A DNA stretch of 56,008 nt from NCBI RefSeq assembly GCF_900176355.1, contig NZ_FWXI01000020.1, forward strand, positions 1 through 56,008, read 5' to 3'. The position numbers were made by a program, and so were the translations under genes. Shown in pieces: positions 1 through 8,526 of the stretch. The stretch comes from Sporomusa malonica (GTDB taxonomy: Bacteria; Bacillota; Negativicutes; Sporomusales; Sporomusaceae). Position 1 is the stretch's first letter. Each line of letters opens with the position of its first letter. The notes beneath the pieces are model-generated. The model searched no databases, was not told where the DNA came from, and saw only the letters and a list, made by a program, of their open reading frames with translations.

Positions 1-3000
1 GGATGATAGGGCAAACCGTTACAGAAACTAATTTCATCCAGGATTCTCCAGAGGGGAAAATAGCAGCTAGTGGAAATATATTTCTGCGAGCCGGTACCGT
101 GAACAATAATAATAGTACGGTAGTTGCCTCCGGTATACTTGATGCTAGTGGAGTGATTAATAATATCTCACAGGGACGGGTGAGGGCAAGTACTCGTCAC
201 TTGGCAGATACAGCAATTTACAGGTCCAGTTTTTACGGTAGACTCTATTACTATGATGAAAGCGATACTGAGGAAAACCGTAAGTACGTTGATGCAATCC
301 TTCGCTTCCATGACGAAACAATCTACGAACAACTACCAAGTTCCACCGCTCTTTTTGGTGGCGGACAAGCAGTAATCATCCATGCACCCAGTGTAAACAA
401 CATTACTAAGAATCCCACGAACGTTACTGGGGGCAATTTTTCTACTTTACAATCTACGCAACAATCCAATGTGCCGAAAATCCAAACTGTCCTAGGAAAT
501 ACCACTTTACAAGGCAACTCAACACTGGCTCAAAATGGTGGTACTACAATAAACCCTGGTAATACACCAGTAAATAACCAGACATCGATAGGACAATCTG
601 GGCAAAGCAGCTCAGTGACGGGCGTAGGTAGCGGAAATAACAATATATTGCAACAAATGGGGTTAGATTCGACAGTTAACCAAATTGGCAATGGGGGAAA
701 CTTTTCAAATTTACAATCTACGCAACAATCGAAAGTATCGGAAATTCAAAGTGCATCAGGAAATACCACTTTACAAGGTAATACAACCCTAGGACAACCT
801 GGAGGTACTACCGTCACACTTAGTGGTACGTCAGGTAACCAGGTATCGGTAGGTCAATCAGGACAAAGCAGCACTGTTTCTGGAGTCATGAACAGTAACA
901 GTATGAACATCACTTTGCCCTCCAATGGGCTTTATACCATCCATACAGAACCGAAAAGCCACTATTTGGTAGTGACTGATCCACGATTTGCTAATTATCA
1001 AAATTTCGTTTCAAGCGACTATATGCTGCAACACTTGGGGTTAGATCCATCAAAAACTATGAAGCTAATCGGTGACGCCTTTTACCAGCAAAAACTGATT
1101 CGCAATCAGATTAGCGAGTTGACAGGCCAACAATTCCTCAACGGTTATTCCTCTAATGATGAAGAATATAAAGCTTTGATGGATAGTGGCGTGAGTTATG
1201 CTAAGCAGTTCAACTTGCAGGTGGGAGTGGCATTGACAGCTGAACAAATGGCGCAGCTCACTTCCGATATGGTGTGGATGGTCGAACAAGAGGTGCAAGG
1301 CCAAAAGGTGCTTGTTCCAGTAGTCTACCTTTCACATTTACAAGATGGCGATTTGCAGCCAAGTGGTGCTGTGATTAAGGCTAAAAATATTCAGATTACG
1401 GCAGAAGAAGATATAGTCAACCAGAATGGGACTATTACAGGTGGACAAATTGGACTCGTAGCTGGTCGCGATATTAAAAATGAGACTGTGACCTATGAAG
1501 CAAAAACCGGAAATAAATTATACGGAAATGATTCAAGAACAATAGCGGGGCAAACTGCGACAATTAGTGCGCAGGGTAGTTTAAGCGTCGCAGCCGGCCG
1601 GGATATATCCATTATCGGTGGGCAGGTTTCGTCCGGACAAAATATCGCCCTCAATGCTGGCCGCAACCTGGAAGTAGGAGCAGTAGCTACTGATCATAAA
1701 GCTACCGCAGGAGATTATCACCTAGAAACCACAAATAATATTACCAGCAGCATCAAGGCCGATGGTAACCTAGCTATGATCGCAAAAGAGGATATCAATC
1801 TGAGTGGCGCCCAGGTTGATGCTGGCAAAGATCTTACTCTTAAATCCATAGCCGGTAATATTAATTTAACTGCAGTCAAGGACGAAGAGATACTAGATGA
1901 CAAGGTAGGTACACGCAAGAACTGGAAGAAGACTCACACTGATGATGAAACCGTTATTGGCAGTACCCTGCAAGGTGGCAGTAACGTAATTATTGCAGCA
2001 GTTAATGCCAGTAACAACACGGCAAATACCAATGGTGGAAATATCACTATTGCAGGTAGCAATATTTATAGCGATAGTGGTGCAATTATTATCACAGCGG
2101 ATAAGGATGTGAAAATCCAAGAAATAAAGGAAAAACATGAATCACTCGTTCAAACTCATAAGAAAAAAAGTGGATTCTTGTCATCAAAAACAACAGACAA
2201 ACTCGACTATTCTTTAGTCAATGAGGTTAAAGGAAGCACCATTTCGGGCGACTCAGTAGATATCAGTTCAGGTAAAGACCTTACCGTTAAAGGAAGTAAC
2301 GTTGTTGCCACAAACGATGTTACGCTTCATGCCGATAATAACGTGAACATTACTTCTGCCCAGGAAACCGGACAAGATGAACACTACAAACGTGTGAAAA
2401 AATCAGGTTTATTCAGCGGTGGTGGCCTCGGCTTCACGATCGGTAAGCAGACGGAAACGACAACGCTGAATGAGAAAGTCAAAGGTGAAATCGGCAGCAC
2501 CATAGGATCAATTGCAGGCAATGTCTCAGTCACGGCAGGTAACAAAGTAAACAGCGCAGGCAGCACTTTTGCCAGTGGTAAAGACATCAACATCACCGGC
2601 AGAGATGTCACCATTGATAACACAATCAATACCTATGATAGTCAGTACAAATACGAATTTAAACAAAGTGGACTCAGCGTTTCATTAGGTGGCGGGGTTA
2701 TAGATGCCGGAACGAGCCTCGTGGGAAATGTAGGCCGGGCGGGTGAGGTTGAGGATGAACGCCTCAAAGCCCTCTACGGTTTCAAGGCACAACAGGACCT
2801 AAAGAAACTCGGGGATCAACTGGAAGGTAATTTCAAAGATGGCCTGTCCATCAACGTCAGCCTTGGCAGTAGTAAAATGACTGTCGAGCAAAATACCCAT
2901 GTTGAGACCGTAAATACGTCCAACATTACCGCAGGCGGCGATGTCACCATCAAAGCCACCGAAGGCAATGTGAGCCTTAAGGCGACGAGCGTCAATGCCA

Positions 3001-5171
3001 CCGATGTCACTCTTGATGCAGCAAAAGACATCAACATCGAGTCAGCTCAAAACAAAGAACAGAGCAACAGCAAAACCAATTCCTCTTCTTCCTCTATAGG
3101 AGCTTCTTTCGGCTTGGCGGGTTCTTTTGGCGGATTCACCGGTAGTGCCAACTCTAGCAAGGGTAAGGAAAATGTAACAATCAGTACCAATACTGAAAGT
3201 GTAATCAATGCTAGCGGCACCGCGACACTAAAGTCTGGTAACGATACCAATATTATTGGCTCCCAGGTCAAAGGCGAAAAAGTTGTGGCCGATATCGGTG
3301 GCAATCTAAATATTGTCAGTCAGCAGGACAGCGATATCTTCACATCGAAGAATCAGAGTGCGGGCTTTGGTTTTGGAACCGATAAAATTAGCGGCACCCA
3401 TGGTTCTGCCAACAGAGGTAAAACGAACTCTGAATACAGCAGCGTCATTGATCAGGCAGGTATCTACGCAGGTAAAGATGGTTTTGATATCACGGTGGAG
3501 AAGAATACTGATCTGCAGGGGGCGGTCATTAGCAGCGAGGCTCCAGCAGTAAAGAATGCTTTAAAAACCGGCACCATAACCTTCTCGAATCTAGAGAACA
3601 GAGCTAAGTATCAAGCAAATAGCGTTGGAGTTGGCTACGCAGCAGGTAAAGATGCCAATGGGAAAGCTGTTACTGATAAAGACAAAGGACTAACTCCCAA
3701 TATTGGAGTATCTGCAAGTGGAGATGCCTCAAGTACAACGCAATCTGCAATTTCACCAGGAACGATTGAAGTTAGGAGCAATCCTAATCAGGATCTAAGT
3801 GGAATCAACCGTGACCCATCGGGCGCAGTTAATGCTTTGGGTAAGATATTCGATAAGAAAACAGTTCAAGAAAAACAGGAATTAGCTAAAGTATTTGGCG
3901 AAGAAGCCTTTAAGGCAATTGGAGATTTGGCTGCTTCGTTTCAAAAAGAAGCGAAAAGTAAGTATTCTGAATCAACAGAGAAACTTTCTGCTGCTCAAGA
4001 TGCCTTAAAAGCGGGTAATATTGAACTAGCCAAGCAGCTATATCAAGAAGGTACAAATTTAAAGATGGAGGCGGATGCTCTCACCAGTAAATGGAGTGAA
4101 GGCGGCTCTGCTAAAGTTGCTCTTAATATAGTTGCTGGAGGGTTGATGGCTAGTCTAGGTGGTAGTAGTTTTGCTTCTGGGGCGACTGGTGCTGCATTGA
4201 ATGAAGCTATTCAAGGAGAATTGTCTAAGCTTAATGATCCTGCGGTACGGCAGTGGGCTAGTGCTATCATAGGAGCGACAGCATCGAAGGTGGTCGGAGG
4301 TGATGCCCAAACCGGCGCATCTACTGCGGTAAGTGGAACTAGGAATAATTCACTTGATCCCGATCATGAACTTAGCCAAAGACAATTACAAGACGAGAAG
4401 GAAGAAAATCAGCAACAATATGACCAATTAACTGGTGATCTAAATAATTCAGTAGCCAATGGTAACCAAAATTTAGTAGATAGCGGGAAGTCTTCCCCTG
4501 ATCTACTTAAAGAACTAGGTAACAGGATAAATGCATTTAAGAACCAGCAACAGCAAGAGCAATTCGTTAGAGACGTGCAGACGGCTTCAGAAACCTTAAA
4601 GATGATGGGCAAATCCCAAGATGATCCTAATTATTACGCTTTACTACAGCAAGAAGTAGAGAGTTTGCAGGATGCACGTGAAGCCGTAGAAGGATTTACT
4701 AGCGGAATCAAAACGGTAACTGGTAAAATATTCACTGAGATTGCGGCTTTAAAGGTAGCGAGTAAAGCTGACACAATTCGTAAGGTGGGTAATGATATTC
4801 TTGACCAGATGGAGGCTGCTGGCGGACATACTTTAGAAAGGCATGTCGCCCAGACAAACGAGGAACTTATTAAAAGAGCGATTCAGGAGGATGTTGAAGC
4901 AGCTACTTCATTCACTGACAAGAGCACAGCAACAAAGGCAATACAAGAGAATTTGCGCAAAAACGCAGACGATATTGCCAAGTGGTTGAATGAATCCGAT
5001 ACAGGAAGGGCAATATTCGATGTATCTAACAGTTTCCCAGTAGGGAAAGGCGTTCTCCAAGATAGCAAGCATGTGATTTATGATCTGGGCATCTCCAGAG
5101 TTGTATTGGTACGAGATGCGAGTCAAGAGCTAGGATTCAGAGTTTTAACGGGCTTTCCAGTTATTAAATGA
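1..5171 (+). CDS. cdiA: CdiA-like TpsA exoprotein, 3' part, with C-terminal RNase A-like toxin domain (partial at window edge)
   Basis: The reading frame is open from the window edge, so the TPS secretion domain lies upstream and only the last ~1,720 residues are visible. Residues ~140-300 hold two copies of an 88-residue Gln/Ser/Thr-rich unit. Residues ~330-460 match a region common in large haemagglutinins. Residues ~460-1300 are beta-helical haemagglutinin repeats with AGxD/GSxV periodicity. A Gly/Ala-rich pretoxin segment follows and ends in GTRNN, where VENN often sits in CdiA. The last ~120 residues (GGHTLERHV ... RVVLVRD ... FRVLTGFP) look like the bacterial CdiA-CT RNase A-like domain, with the expected His, Arg and Thr. 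The protein would be exported through a TpsB pore and deliver an RNase into neighbouring cells. Family assignment of the toxin is from memory; overall CDI identity is confident. Confidence 0.88.
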   Translation, partial: MIGQTVTETNFIQDSPEGKIAASGNIFLRAGTVNNNNSTVVASGILDASGVINNISQGRVRASTRHLADTAIYRSSFYGRLYYYDESDTEENRKYVDAILRFHDETIYEQLPSSTALFGGGQAVIIHAPSVNNITKNPTNVTGGNFSTLQSTQQSNVPKIQTVLGNTTLQGNSTLAQNGGTTINPGNTPVNNQTSIGQSGQSSSVTGVGSGNNNILQQMGLDSTVNQIGNGGNFSNLQSTQQSKVSEIQSASGNTTLQGNTTLGQPGGTTVTLSGTSGNQVSVGQSGQSSTVSGVMNSNSMNITLPSNGLYTIHTEPKSHYLVVTDPRFANYQNFVSSDYMLQHLGLDPSKTMKLIGDAFYQQKLIRNQISELTGQQFLNGYSSNDEEYKALMDSGVSYAKQFNLQVGVALTAEQMAQLTSDMVWMVEQEVQGQKVLVPVVYLSHLQDGDLQPSGAVIKAKNIQITAEEDIVNQNGTITGGQIGLVAGRDIKNETVTYEAKTGNKLYGNDSRTIAGQTATISAQGSLSVAAGRDISIIGGQVSSGQNIALNAGRNLEVGAVATDHKATAGDYHLETTNNITSSIKADGNLAMIAKEDINLSGAQVDAGKDLTLKSIAGNINLTAVKDEEILDDKVGTRKNWKKTHTDDETVIGSTLQGGSNVIIAAVNASNNTANTNGGNITIAGSNIYSDSGAIIITADKDVKIQEIKEKHESLVQTHKKKSGFLSSKTTDKLDYSLVNEVKGSTISGDSVDISSGKDLTVKGSNVVATNDVTLHADNNVNITSAQETGQDEHYKRVKKSGLFSGGGLGFTIGKQTETTTLNEKVKGEIGSTIGSIAGNVSVTAGNKVNSAGSTFASGKDINITGRDVTIDNTINTYDSQYKYEFKQSGLSVSLGGGVIDAGTSLVGNVGRAGEVEDERLKALYGFKAQQDLKKLGDQLEGNFKDGLSINVSLGSSKMTVEQNTHVETVNTSNITAGGDVTIKATEGNVSLKATSVNATDVTLDAAKDINIESAQNKEQSNSKTNSSSSSIGASFGLAGSFGGFTGSANSSKGKENVTISTNTESVINASGTATLKSGNDTNIIGSQVKGEKVVADIGGNLNIVSQQDSDIFTSKNQSAGFGFGTDKISGTHGSANRGKTNSEYSSVIDQAGIYAGKDGFDITVEKNTDLQGAVISSEAPAVKNALKTGTITFSNLENRAKYQANSVGVGYAAGKDANGKAVTDKDKGLTPNIGVSASGDASSTTQSAISPGTIEVRSNPNQDLSGINRDPSGAVNALGKIFDKKTVQEKQELAKVFGEEAFKAIGDLAASFQKEAKSKYSESTEKLSAAQDALKAGNIELAKQLYQEGTNLKMEADALTSKWSEGGSAKVALNIVAGGLMASLGGSSFASGATGAALNEAIQGELSKLNDPAVRQWASAIIGATASKVVGGDAQTGASTAVSGTRNNSLDPDHELSQRQLQDEKEENQQQYDQLTGDLNNSVANGNQNLVDSGKSSPDLLKELGNRINAFKNQQQQEQFVRDVQTASETLKMMGKSQDDPNYYALLQQEVESLQDAREAVEGFTSGIKTVTGKIFTEIAALKVASKADTIRKVGNDILDQMEAAGGHTLERHVAQTNEELIKRAIQEDVEAATSFTDKSTATKAIQENLRKNADDIAKWLNESDTGRAIFDVSNSFPVGKGVLQDSKHVIYDLGISRVVLVRDASQELGFRVLTGFPVIK
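429..892 (+). repeat. Duplicated 264-bp unit inside cdiA
   Basis: Two diverged copies (about 429-640 and 693-892) are offset by exactly 264 bp. For example, ttacaatctacgcaacaatc occurs at 447-466 and again at 711-730. The spacing equals 88 codons, so the frame is preserved. Both copies encode an LQSTQQS...GNTTLQGN...SVGQSGQSS pattern. Confidence 0.85.
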
Positions 5172-5185
5172 GAGGTGGTAGTCTA

Positions 5186-5461
5186 TTGAATGCGAGACTT
5201 GGCACTTTTAAGTACTTTCTAGAGTGCTACTTTAATGTAAGTGCTAACTACGATGAGTTGACGCTAATTATAAAAGAGTTTAATTCGGGTGAGAATACAA
5301 AGTATCGGAAACAACTTTATACAGAACTAAGCCTAATAGAGCAACAAGAAGATTGGGATATGATCAGGGAATTTGTTAGAAAGCATGGGGGAAGAAAGAT
5401 GGATGAAGAAAGACTTAAATGGTTCATCCATGAACTTCAATACGGTATAGAAGTGTCTTAA
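5186..5461 (+). CDS. cdiI: Probable CDI immunity protein (CdiI)
   Basis: This small acidic protein of about 91 residues directly follows the toxin domain, which is the usual place for the cognate immunity gene. An in-frame ATG at 5168 overlaps the cdiA stop (ATGA). However, a strong Shine-Dalgarno, agaggtgg at 5171-5178, sits seven bases before TTG 5186, so TTG is the preferred start. The sequence (FLECYFNVSANYDEL ... WDMIREFVRKHG) resembles small helical CDI immunity proteins of the CdiI_2 type. It should bind and neutralise the RNase domain in the cytoplasm. The family match is from memory; position is the stronger evidence. Confidence 0.75.
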   Translation: MNARLGTFKYFLECYFNVSANYDELTLIIKEFNSGENTKYRKQLYTELSLIEQQEDWDMIREFVRKHGGRKMDEERLKWFIHELQYGIEVS

Positions 5462-5551
5462 GTGATCGAGCAAAGCTTGCACCGAGTCAGGGGACAGTTT
5501 GTAGTCAACCTGAACAGAGAAACTGTCGAAAATGAAAAAGGTTCCGTATAG

Positions 5552-5594
5552 CAATAGAGGTCAACGGACATAACGCTGACCTCTATTGTTTTCT
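5552..5594 (+). terminator. Terminator after cdiA-cdiI
   Basis: A perfect 12-bp stem (5552-5563 with 5577-5588) is followed by GTTTTCTC. It closes the cdiA-cdiI unit. Confidence 0.8.
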
Positions 5595-5744
5595 CAGAGT
5601 GTCCTGTAGTGACACCTAACTCATAGGTGAATAATAAATGGCAGCAAAGTGGTGTCTAGCAGACCTCCTGGTAATATAGATGTCACTTCTTTTTACCACA
5701 GGAGGGAGGCGGCGCTCGTATTGTTGTTTTACGGAGGACTGTTG

Positions 5745-5763
5745 GGGTCAGGCTTGAGTTATA
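5745..5763 (+). repeat. Left 19-bp inverted repeat of RAYT element
   Basis: The sequence gggtcaggcttgagttata is the exact reverse complement of 6708-6726. The two copies bracket the transposase gene and mark the likely ends of the element or its recognition sites. The rest of 5595-5828 holds no gene that I can support. Confidence 0.85.
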
Positions 5764-5828
5764 AAAATTGACTTATAATAGAAGACCTGCTAAGCTTGAA
5801 ATCAAGTAAGATTTGGTAGGTGAGAAGG

Positions 5829-6695
5829 ATGGCAAGAAAACCAAGGGTACACTATGAAGGTGCAATTTATCACGTAATAGCCAGGGGAAATAATAGGTCC
5901 CGTGTATTTGAAACAGATGAAGAAAAAGGTAAATACCTAGAGATCTTATCAGACTATAAAAAACGATATAGCTTTCAATTGTACGCCTATGTAATTATGG
6001 ACAATCATGTCCACTTACTCATCCAAATAGGGAAGGATCCATTGGCAAAAATCATGCAAGGTATCCAACAGAGATATACGCAGTATTATAATTGGCAGCA
6101 CAAACATAGCGGACATGTATTTGAACAACGCTACAAGGCCTTGTTATGTGAGAAAGAGAGCTATGTAATGACTCTTATATGCTATATTCATCAGAATCCA
6201 GTACGAGCAAACATATTGGAGGGAGTCAACTATAGATGGAGCAGCCATCCATCCTATGTAAAAAGGGCACGGGGGTTAGTAAATGTAGAATTTATATTGG
6301 ATACATTGAGCTCTAATCCTATTAAGGCAGTAGAGAAATATCTGGATTTAGTAGGGGTTGCTGTTAACAAGCCGGAATATAACAATGAGAGCGTACAAGG
6401 TAAAGAAGATCAAAAAGTTTTCCTAAAAGAAGAAAAGGAAAAAAGACGGACGGAGCTAACATGGGAACAGTTAATAGAGAACATTACTGTAGAGGAAGAA
6501 GTAAATCCAGAGATGCTGTTAGGGAAGTGTCGGATACGACAGGTGGTAGCAGCCAGAAAACGACTGATATATGAAGTGATAGATAGGAATCTAATGACAA
6601 GGACGCAGTTAGCCAAAATGCTACAGATGGACCCAGCCAATATTACAAGAATTTGGCAAGCGTTAATGGACAATCAAGAAATAAATGCAAAATAA
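5829..6695 (+). CDS. REP-associated tyrosine transposase (RAYT, Y1_Tnp/IS200-like)
   Basis: This HUH-superfamily Y1 transposase has 288 residues. The N-terminal catalytic domain begins MARKPRVHYEGAIYHV and has the HUH motif in DNHVHLL at about residue 63. The catalytic Tyr lies in the ESYVMTLICYIHQNP helix, a signature of the TnpA-REP group. A C-terminal helix-turn-helix segment (MTRTQLAKMLQMDPANITRIW) is typical of longer RAYTs. ATG 5829 is preferred over GTG 5820 because AGGTGAG lies just upstream. The gene stands alone between perfect 19-bp inverted repeats. RAYTs usually cut and rejoin single strands at REP-like palindromes. The frame is intact, so it may be active. Confidence 0.9.
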   Translation: MARKPRVHYEGAIYHVIARGNNRSRVFETDEEKGKYLEILSDYKKRYSFQLYAYVIMDNHVHLLIQIGKDPLAKIMQGIQQRYTQYYNWQHKHSGHVFEQRYKALLCEKESYVMTLICYIHQNPVRANILEGVNYRWSSHPSYVKRARGLVNVEFILDTLSSNPIKAVEKYLDLVGVAVNKPEYNNESVQGKEDQKVFLKEEKEKRRTELTWEQLIENITVEEEVNPEMLLGKCRIRQVVAARKRLIYEVIDRNLMTRTQLAKMLQMDPANITRIWQALMDNQEINAK

Positions 6696-6707
6696 GTTAA
6701 TTTAATA

Positions 6708-6726
6708 TATAACTCAAGCCTGACCC
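6708..6726 (+). repeat. Right 19-bp inverted repeat of RAYT element
   Basis: This is the exact reverse complement of 5745-5763 and lies 12 bp after the transposase stop codon. Confidence 0.85.
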
Positions 6727-6804
6727 TAAGATGCTCCTAAGATGCTCTAAGATGCTGCTCTCTAAGATGCTGCTCTCTAAGATGCTGCTCTCTAAGATGC
6801 TCTC
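6727..6804 (+). repeat. 15-bp tandem repeat array at the RAYT right end
   Basis: Six units begin with taagatgct. Three consecutive units are identical 15-mers (taagatgctgctctc at 6748, 6763 and 6778), flanked by shorter variants of 10-12 bp. The array begins immediately after the right inverted repeat and ends at the outer-membrane protein fragment. Confidence 0.9.
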
Positions 6805-7070
6805 AAATCAATGGCATTGATAATAATACCGCTGTTACGGCTTCTACTAATGAAATGTTTGGCGGTATTGCCTATAAGGCTGCTATTGCTAACAATGTAG
6901 ACGGCTATGCATCATATATTCGTTCCAGCAATGTAGAAGACGGAAAAGTCGGCCTGAATTATCATCTTAACAATAATGCCACAGTTGATTTAGGCTATCG
7001 TTATTTTGAGAATGAAGGTTTAGGTTTTAAGGCCAAAGGAACTAGTGTGGGCGTAAATTATAAATTTTAA
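6805..7070 (+). pseudogene. 3' fragment of an outer-membrane beta-barrel protein
   Basis: The reading frame encodes about 88 residues of alternating beta-strand sequence. It ends VGVNYKF, with an aromatic last residue as in outer-membrane barrels; strands such as KVGLNYHLNNNATVDLGYRY are visible. There is no signal peptide or N-terminal SLH domain as expected for Negativicute OmpM-type porins. The frame is open upstream only into the 15-bp repeat array, where a stop occurs at 6738. I infer that the 5' end was lost when the RAYT/repeat region was inserted or rearranged. A short internal ATG at 6855 has no convincing ribosome site, so I call it a remnant. Confidence 0.7.
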
Positions 7071-7091
7071 TAACCGAAAAATATTAAAATG

Positions 7092-7127
7092 GGACTGATA
7101 ATCTGTGATTATTGGTCCTGTTTTTTT
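7092..7127 (+). terminator. Terminator after OMP fragment
   Basis: An imperfect stem (ggactgataatc with gattattggtcc, allowing G-T pairs) is followed by TGTTTTTTT. It is likely the original terminator of the barrel-protein gene. Confidence 0.75.
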
Positions 7128-7445
7128 ATATGGGTGGAAGGGAAGATGCTCGAAAGGTGAAGAATTAGAGGGGTGTCGTGAACAGATTAGCTCGGCTGAT
7201 AGTGCTATTTCGTGAAACCGACACTAATAAATTGGGTCGGTGGAATAACAAAAAAAGAGCAGCTTGCGCCACTCTTAGTTGGATGGGTAAGCAAATTATT
7301 GTTTGCGGGATCAATCACTTAAATGCGGATATGAGGAGGCGCCATCTCATGACAGTTAAACGGTAGATGAAGCAGTTATTGAAAGAGAATGCGTGTCTAG
7401 ACTTGGAGGATGAGGAGAAAAAGAGGGGTAGCAGCTAGACTGAAG
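7128..7445. other. Accessory intergenic stretch without a supported gene
   Basis: A GTG-initiated frame at 7178-7366 (62 codons) has no family resemblance that I recognise and a biased Arg/Lys-rich composition. A 23-codon frame follows from about 7368. Neither is convincing. The stretch reads as degraded DNA between the OMP remnant and the convergent membrane gene. Confidence 0.4.
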
Positions 7446-7907
7446 TTAACAAGATAATTTCCTTAAGCCTAAAACCTTATGAAATTCATAGAATAACCAG
7501 AATAGAATCCAATCGGCTATATAGGAGTGCCATAAAGTCCAACCAAATGAATGTTCCATATGTCCTGTTATTAGGTGGATGTACTCGATAAGAATTGCTA
7601 GTGTTGTCCACAGAAACCAATAGAAAAGCATATTCCATATTGATTGCTGTTTAGGGAGCCACTGGATGAACAGATAGGTTGCTGCTGGAAATATCTCGAA
7701 TTCGTCGCCCAATTCTAGAAATAGAGGAGGTACGCCATCGCAGAGGTACTCCCAGTATGGGTAGTGCTCAACAAGTATGTCTGACACTACTCCGAGAAAA
7801 GACGCAAAAATACAAACGGGAAGTATCTCTTTCCAACGTCTTCTATCAGCTAATATAAGCCAAATGGACCATACAATTATGAACCGTAGAATATAAAACA
7901 CTATCAA
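7446..7907 (-). CDS. Four-helix membrane protein, CBO0543-like
   Basis: The 153-residue protein is almost entirely hydrophobic, with four likely transmembrane helices (near residues 1-20, 28-45, 75-105 and 125-145). The C-terminal pattern YIADWILFWLFYEFHKV and an N-terminal RRRWKEILP after the first helix resemble the CBO0543 family of small Firmicute membrane proteins; that match is from memory. Function is unknown. The gene stands alone, facing the accessory region, and starts with ATG at its right end. Its low G+C content resembles Bacillus/Clostridium genes more than the core genes of this window. Confidence 0.6.
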   Translation of the reverse strand: MIVFYILRFIIVWSIWLILADRRRWKEILPVCIFASFLGVVSDILVEHYPYWEYLCDGVPPLFLELGDEFEIFPAATYLFIQWLPKQQSIWNMLFYWFLWTTLAILIEYIHLITGHMEHSFGWTLWHSYIADWILFWLFYEFHKVLGLRKLSC

Positions 7908-7971
7908 TCACCTAAACTAGCGTAGCCTAAATATGAATCCTTAATACCTGAGAAAGGGAAGGAGGCTAATT

Positions 7972-8100
7972 ATGAAAGCCATAAACAATCCTGCAAACGT
8001 GGGCAAGCGTAATTGCCTGCCGTTCTGGGGTTGTTCGCAAACCAGGTTGCTGCTCAAGAATTCTGGCGAAAGGCCAGGTATGACAAAGCCGCCAGTGTAA
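7972..8100 (+). CDS. Possible 42-residue peptide with strong RBS
   Basis: ATG 7972 follows ggaaggaggctaatt, an excellent ribosome site, and the frame runs 42 codons (starts MKAINNPANVGKRN). No family is recognised. After its stop the same frame stays open to 8170, reaching another ATG (8119), so this could be two halves of an interrupted small gene. The same region is rich in short stems (CTGGC GAAAG GCCAG), so it may instead be a structured leader RNA. Confidence 0.35.
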   Translation: MKAINNPANVGKRNCLPFWGCSQTRLLLKNSGERPGMTKPPV

Positions 8101-8176
8101 AGTTCCAGCGATGGTAGTATGTTTAAAGTATTACAAAAAGCCTTGAAAGCTAGTAAAATCAGCGGAAAGTAAATAA

Positions 8177-8201
8177 AAAAAGAGCCCTCGGGCTCTTTTT
8201 T
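8177..8201 (+). terminator. Strong rho-independent terminator
   Basis: A perfect AGAGCCC/GGGCTCT stem at 8181-8196 with a 2-nt loop is flanked by an A-run and a T-run. It can work in both directions. Confidence 0.9.
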
Positions 8202-8266
8202 ACATTCTACAACCTGAATATTTTACCAACTAACGCTAATTATAAGAGAAACGAGTGGAGGTAAAT

Positions 8267-8446
8267 ATGAATTCTGTTATTTGGATGAGTAGAGATATGT
8301 TGGAACAAATAATTGATTCCAATGGGGAGTATGTATTGACTAAGGCTGGTACGACACAGGTAACTCAGCTTGGGCAAACAGTAACGGAAGCTAAGGAGAA
8401 ACTTAAAAATATTGGTAGGGCGGATATCGTAACGCAACTATACTAA
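8267..8446 (+). CDS. Hypothetical small protein, 59 residues
   Basis: ATG 8267 lies five bases after tggagg (8256-8261), a good ribosome site. The protein starts MNSVIWMSRDMLEQII and looks soluble and helical with mixed charge. No domain is recognised. It has its own terminator immediately at the stop codon and another terminator upstream, so it is a single-gene transcript. Clean start and stop signals favour a real gene; function is unknown. Confidence 0.6.
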   Translation: MNSVIWMSRDMLEQIIDSNGEYVLTKAGTTQVTQLGQTVTEAKEKLKNIGRADIVTQLY

Positions 8447-8469
8447 GAGCCTCCAGGCTCTTTTCTTTT
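8446..8469 (+). terminator. Terminator of the 59-residue gene
   Basis: A 7-bp stem AGAGCCT/AGGCTCT begins at the last base of the stop codon and is followed by TTTTCTTTT. Confidence 0.85.
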
Positions 8470-8490
8470 AACCAAAACTAAGTAAACAAA

Positions 8491-8517
8491 TAAAAACCTG
8501 GGCAATAAGCCCAGGCC
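8491..8517 (-). terminator. Terminator of the glgC-microprotein unit
   Basis: On the minus strand a CCTGGGC/GCCCAGG stem (8498-8515) is followed by TTTTTA. It lies just past the microprotein stop. Confidence 0.85.
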
Positions 8518-8526
8518 TAAAGAGGT

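Noticed and set aside
3047..3304. 85-codon minus-strand frame within cdiA
   Set aside because: Low-complexity Leu/Glu/Pro shadow of the opposite strand; the forward frame is clearly coding.
7178..7366. 62-codon frame MNRLARLIVLFRE
   Set aside because: No family, no clear ribosome spacing, composition of a random frame; noted only as part of the accessory stretch.
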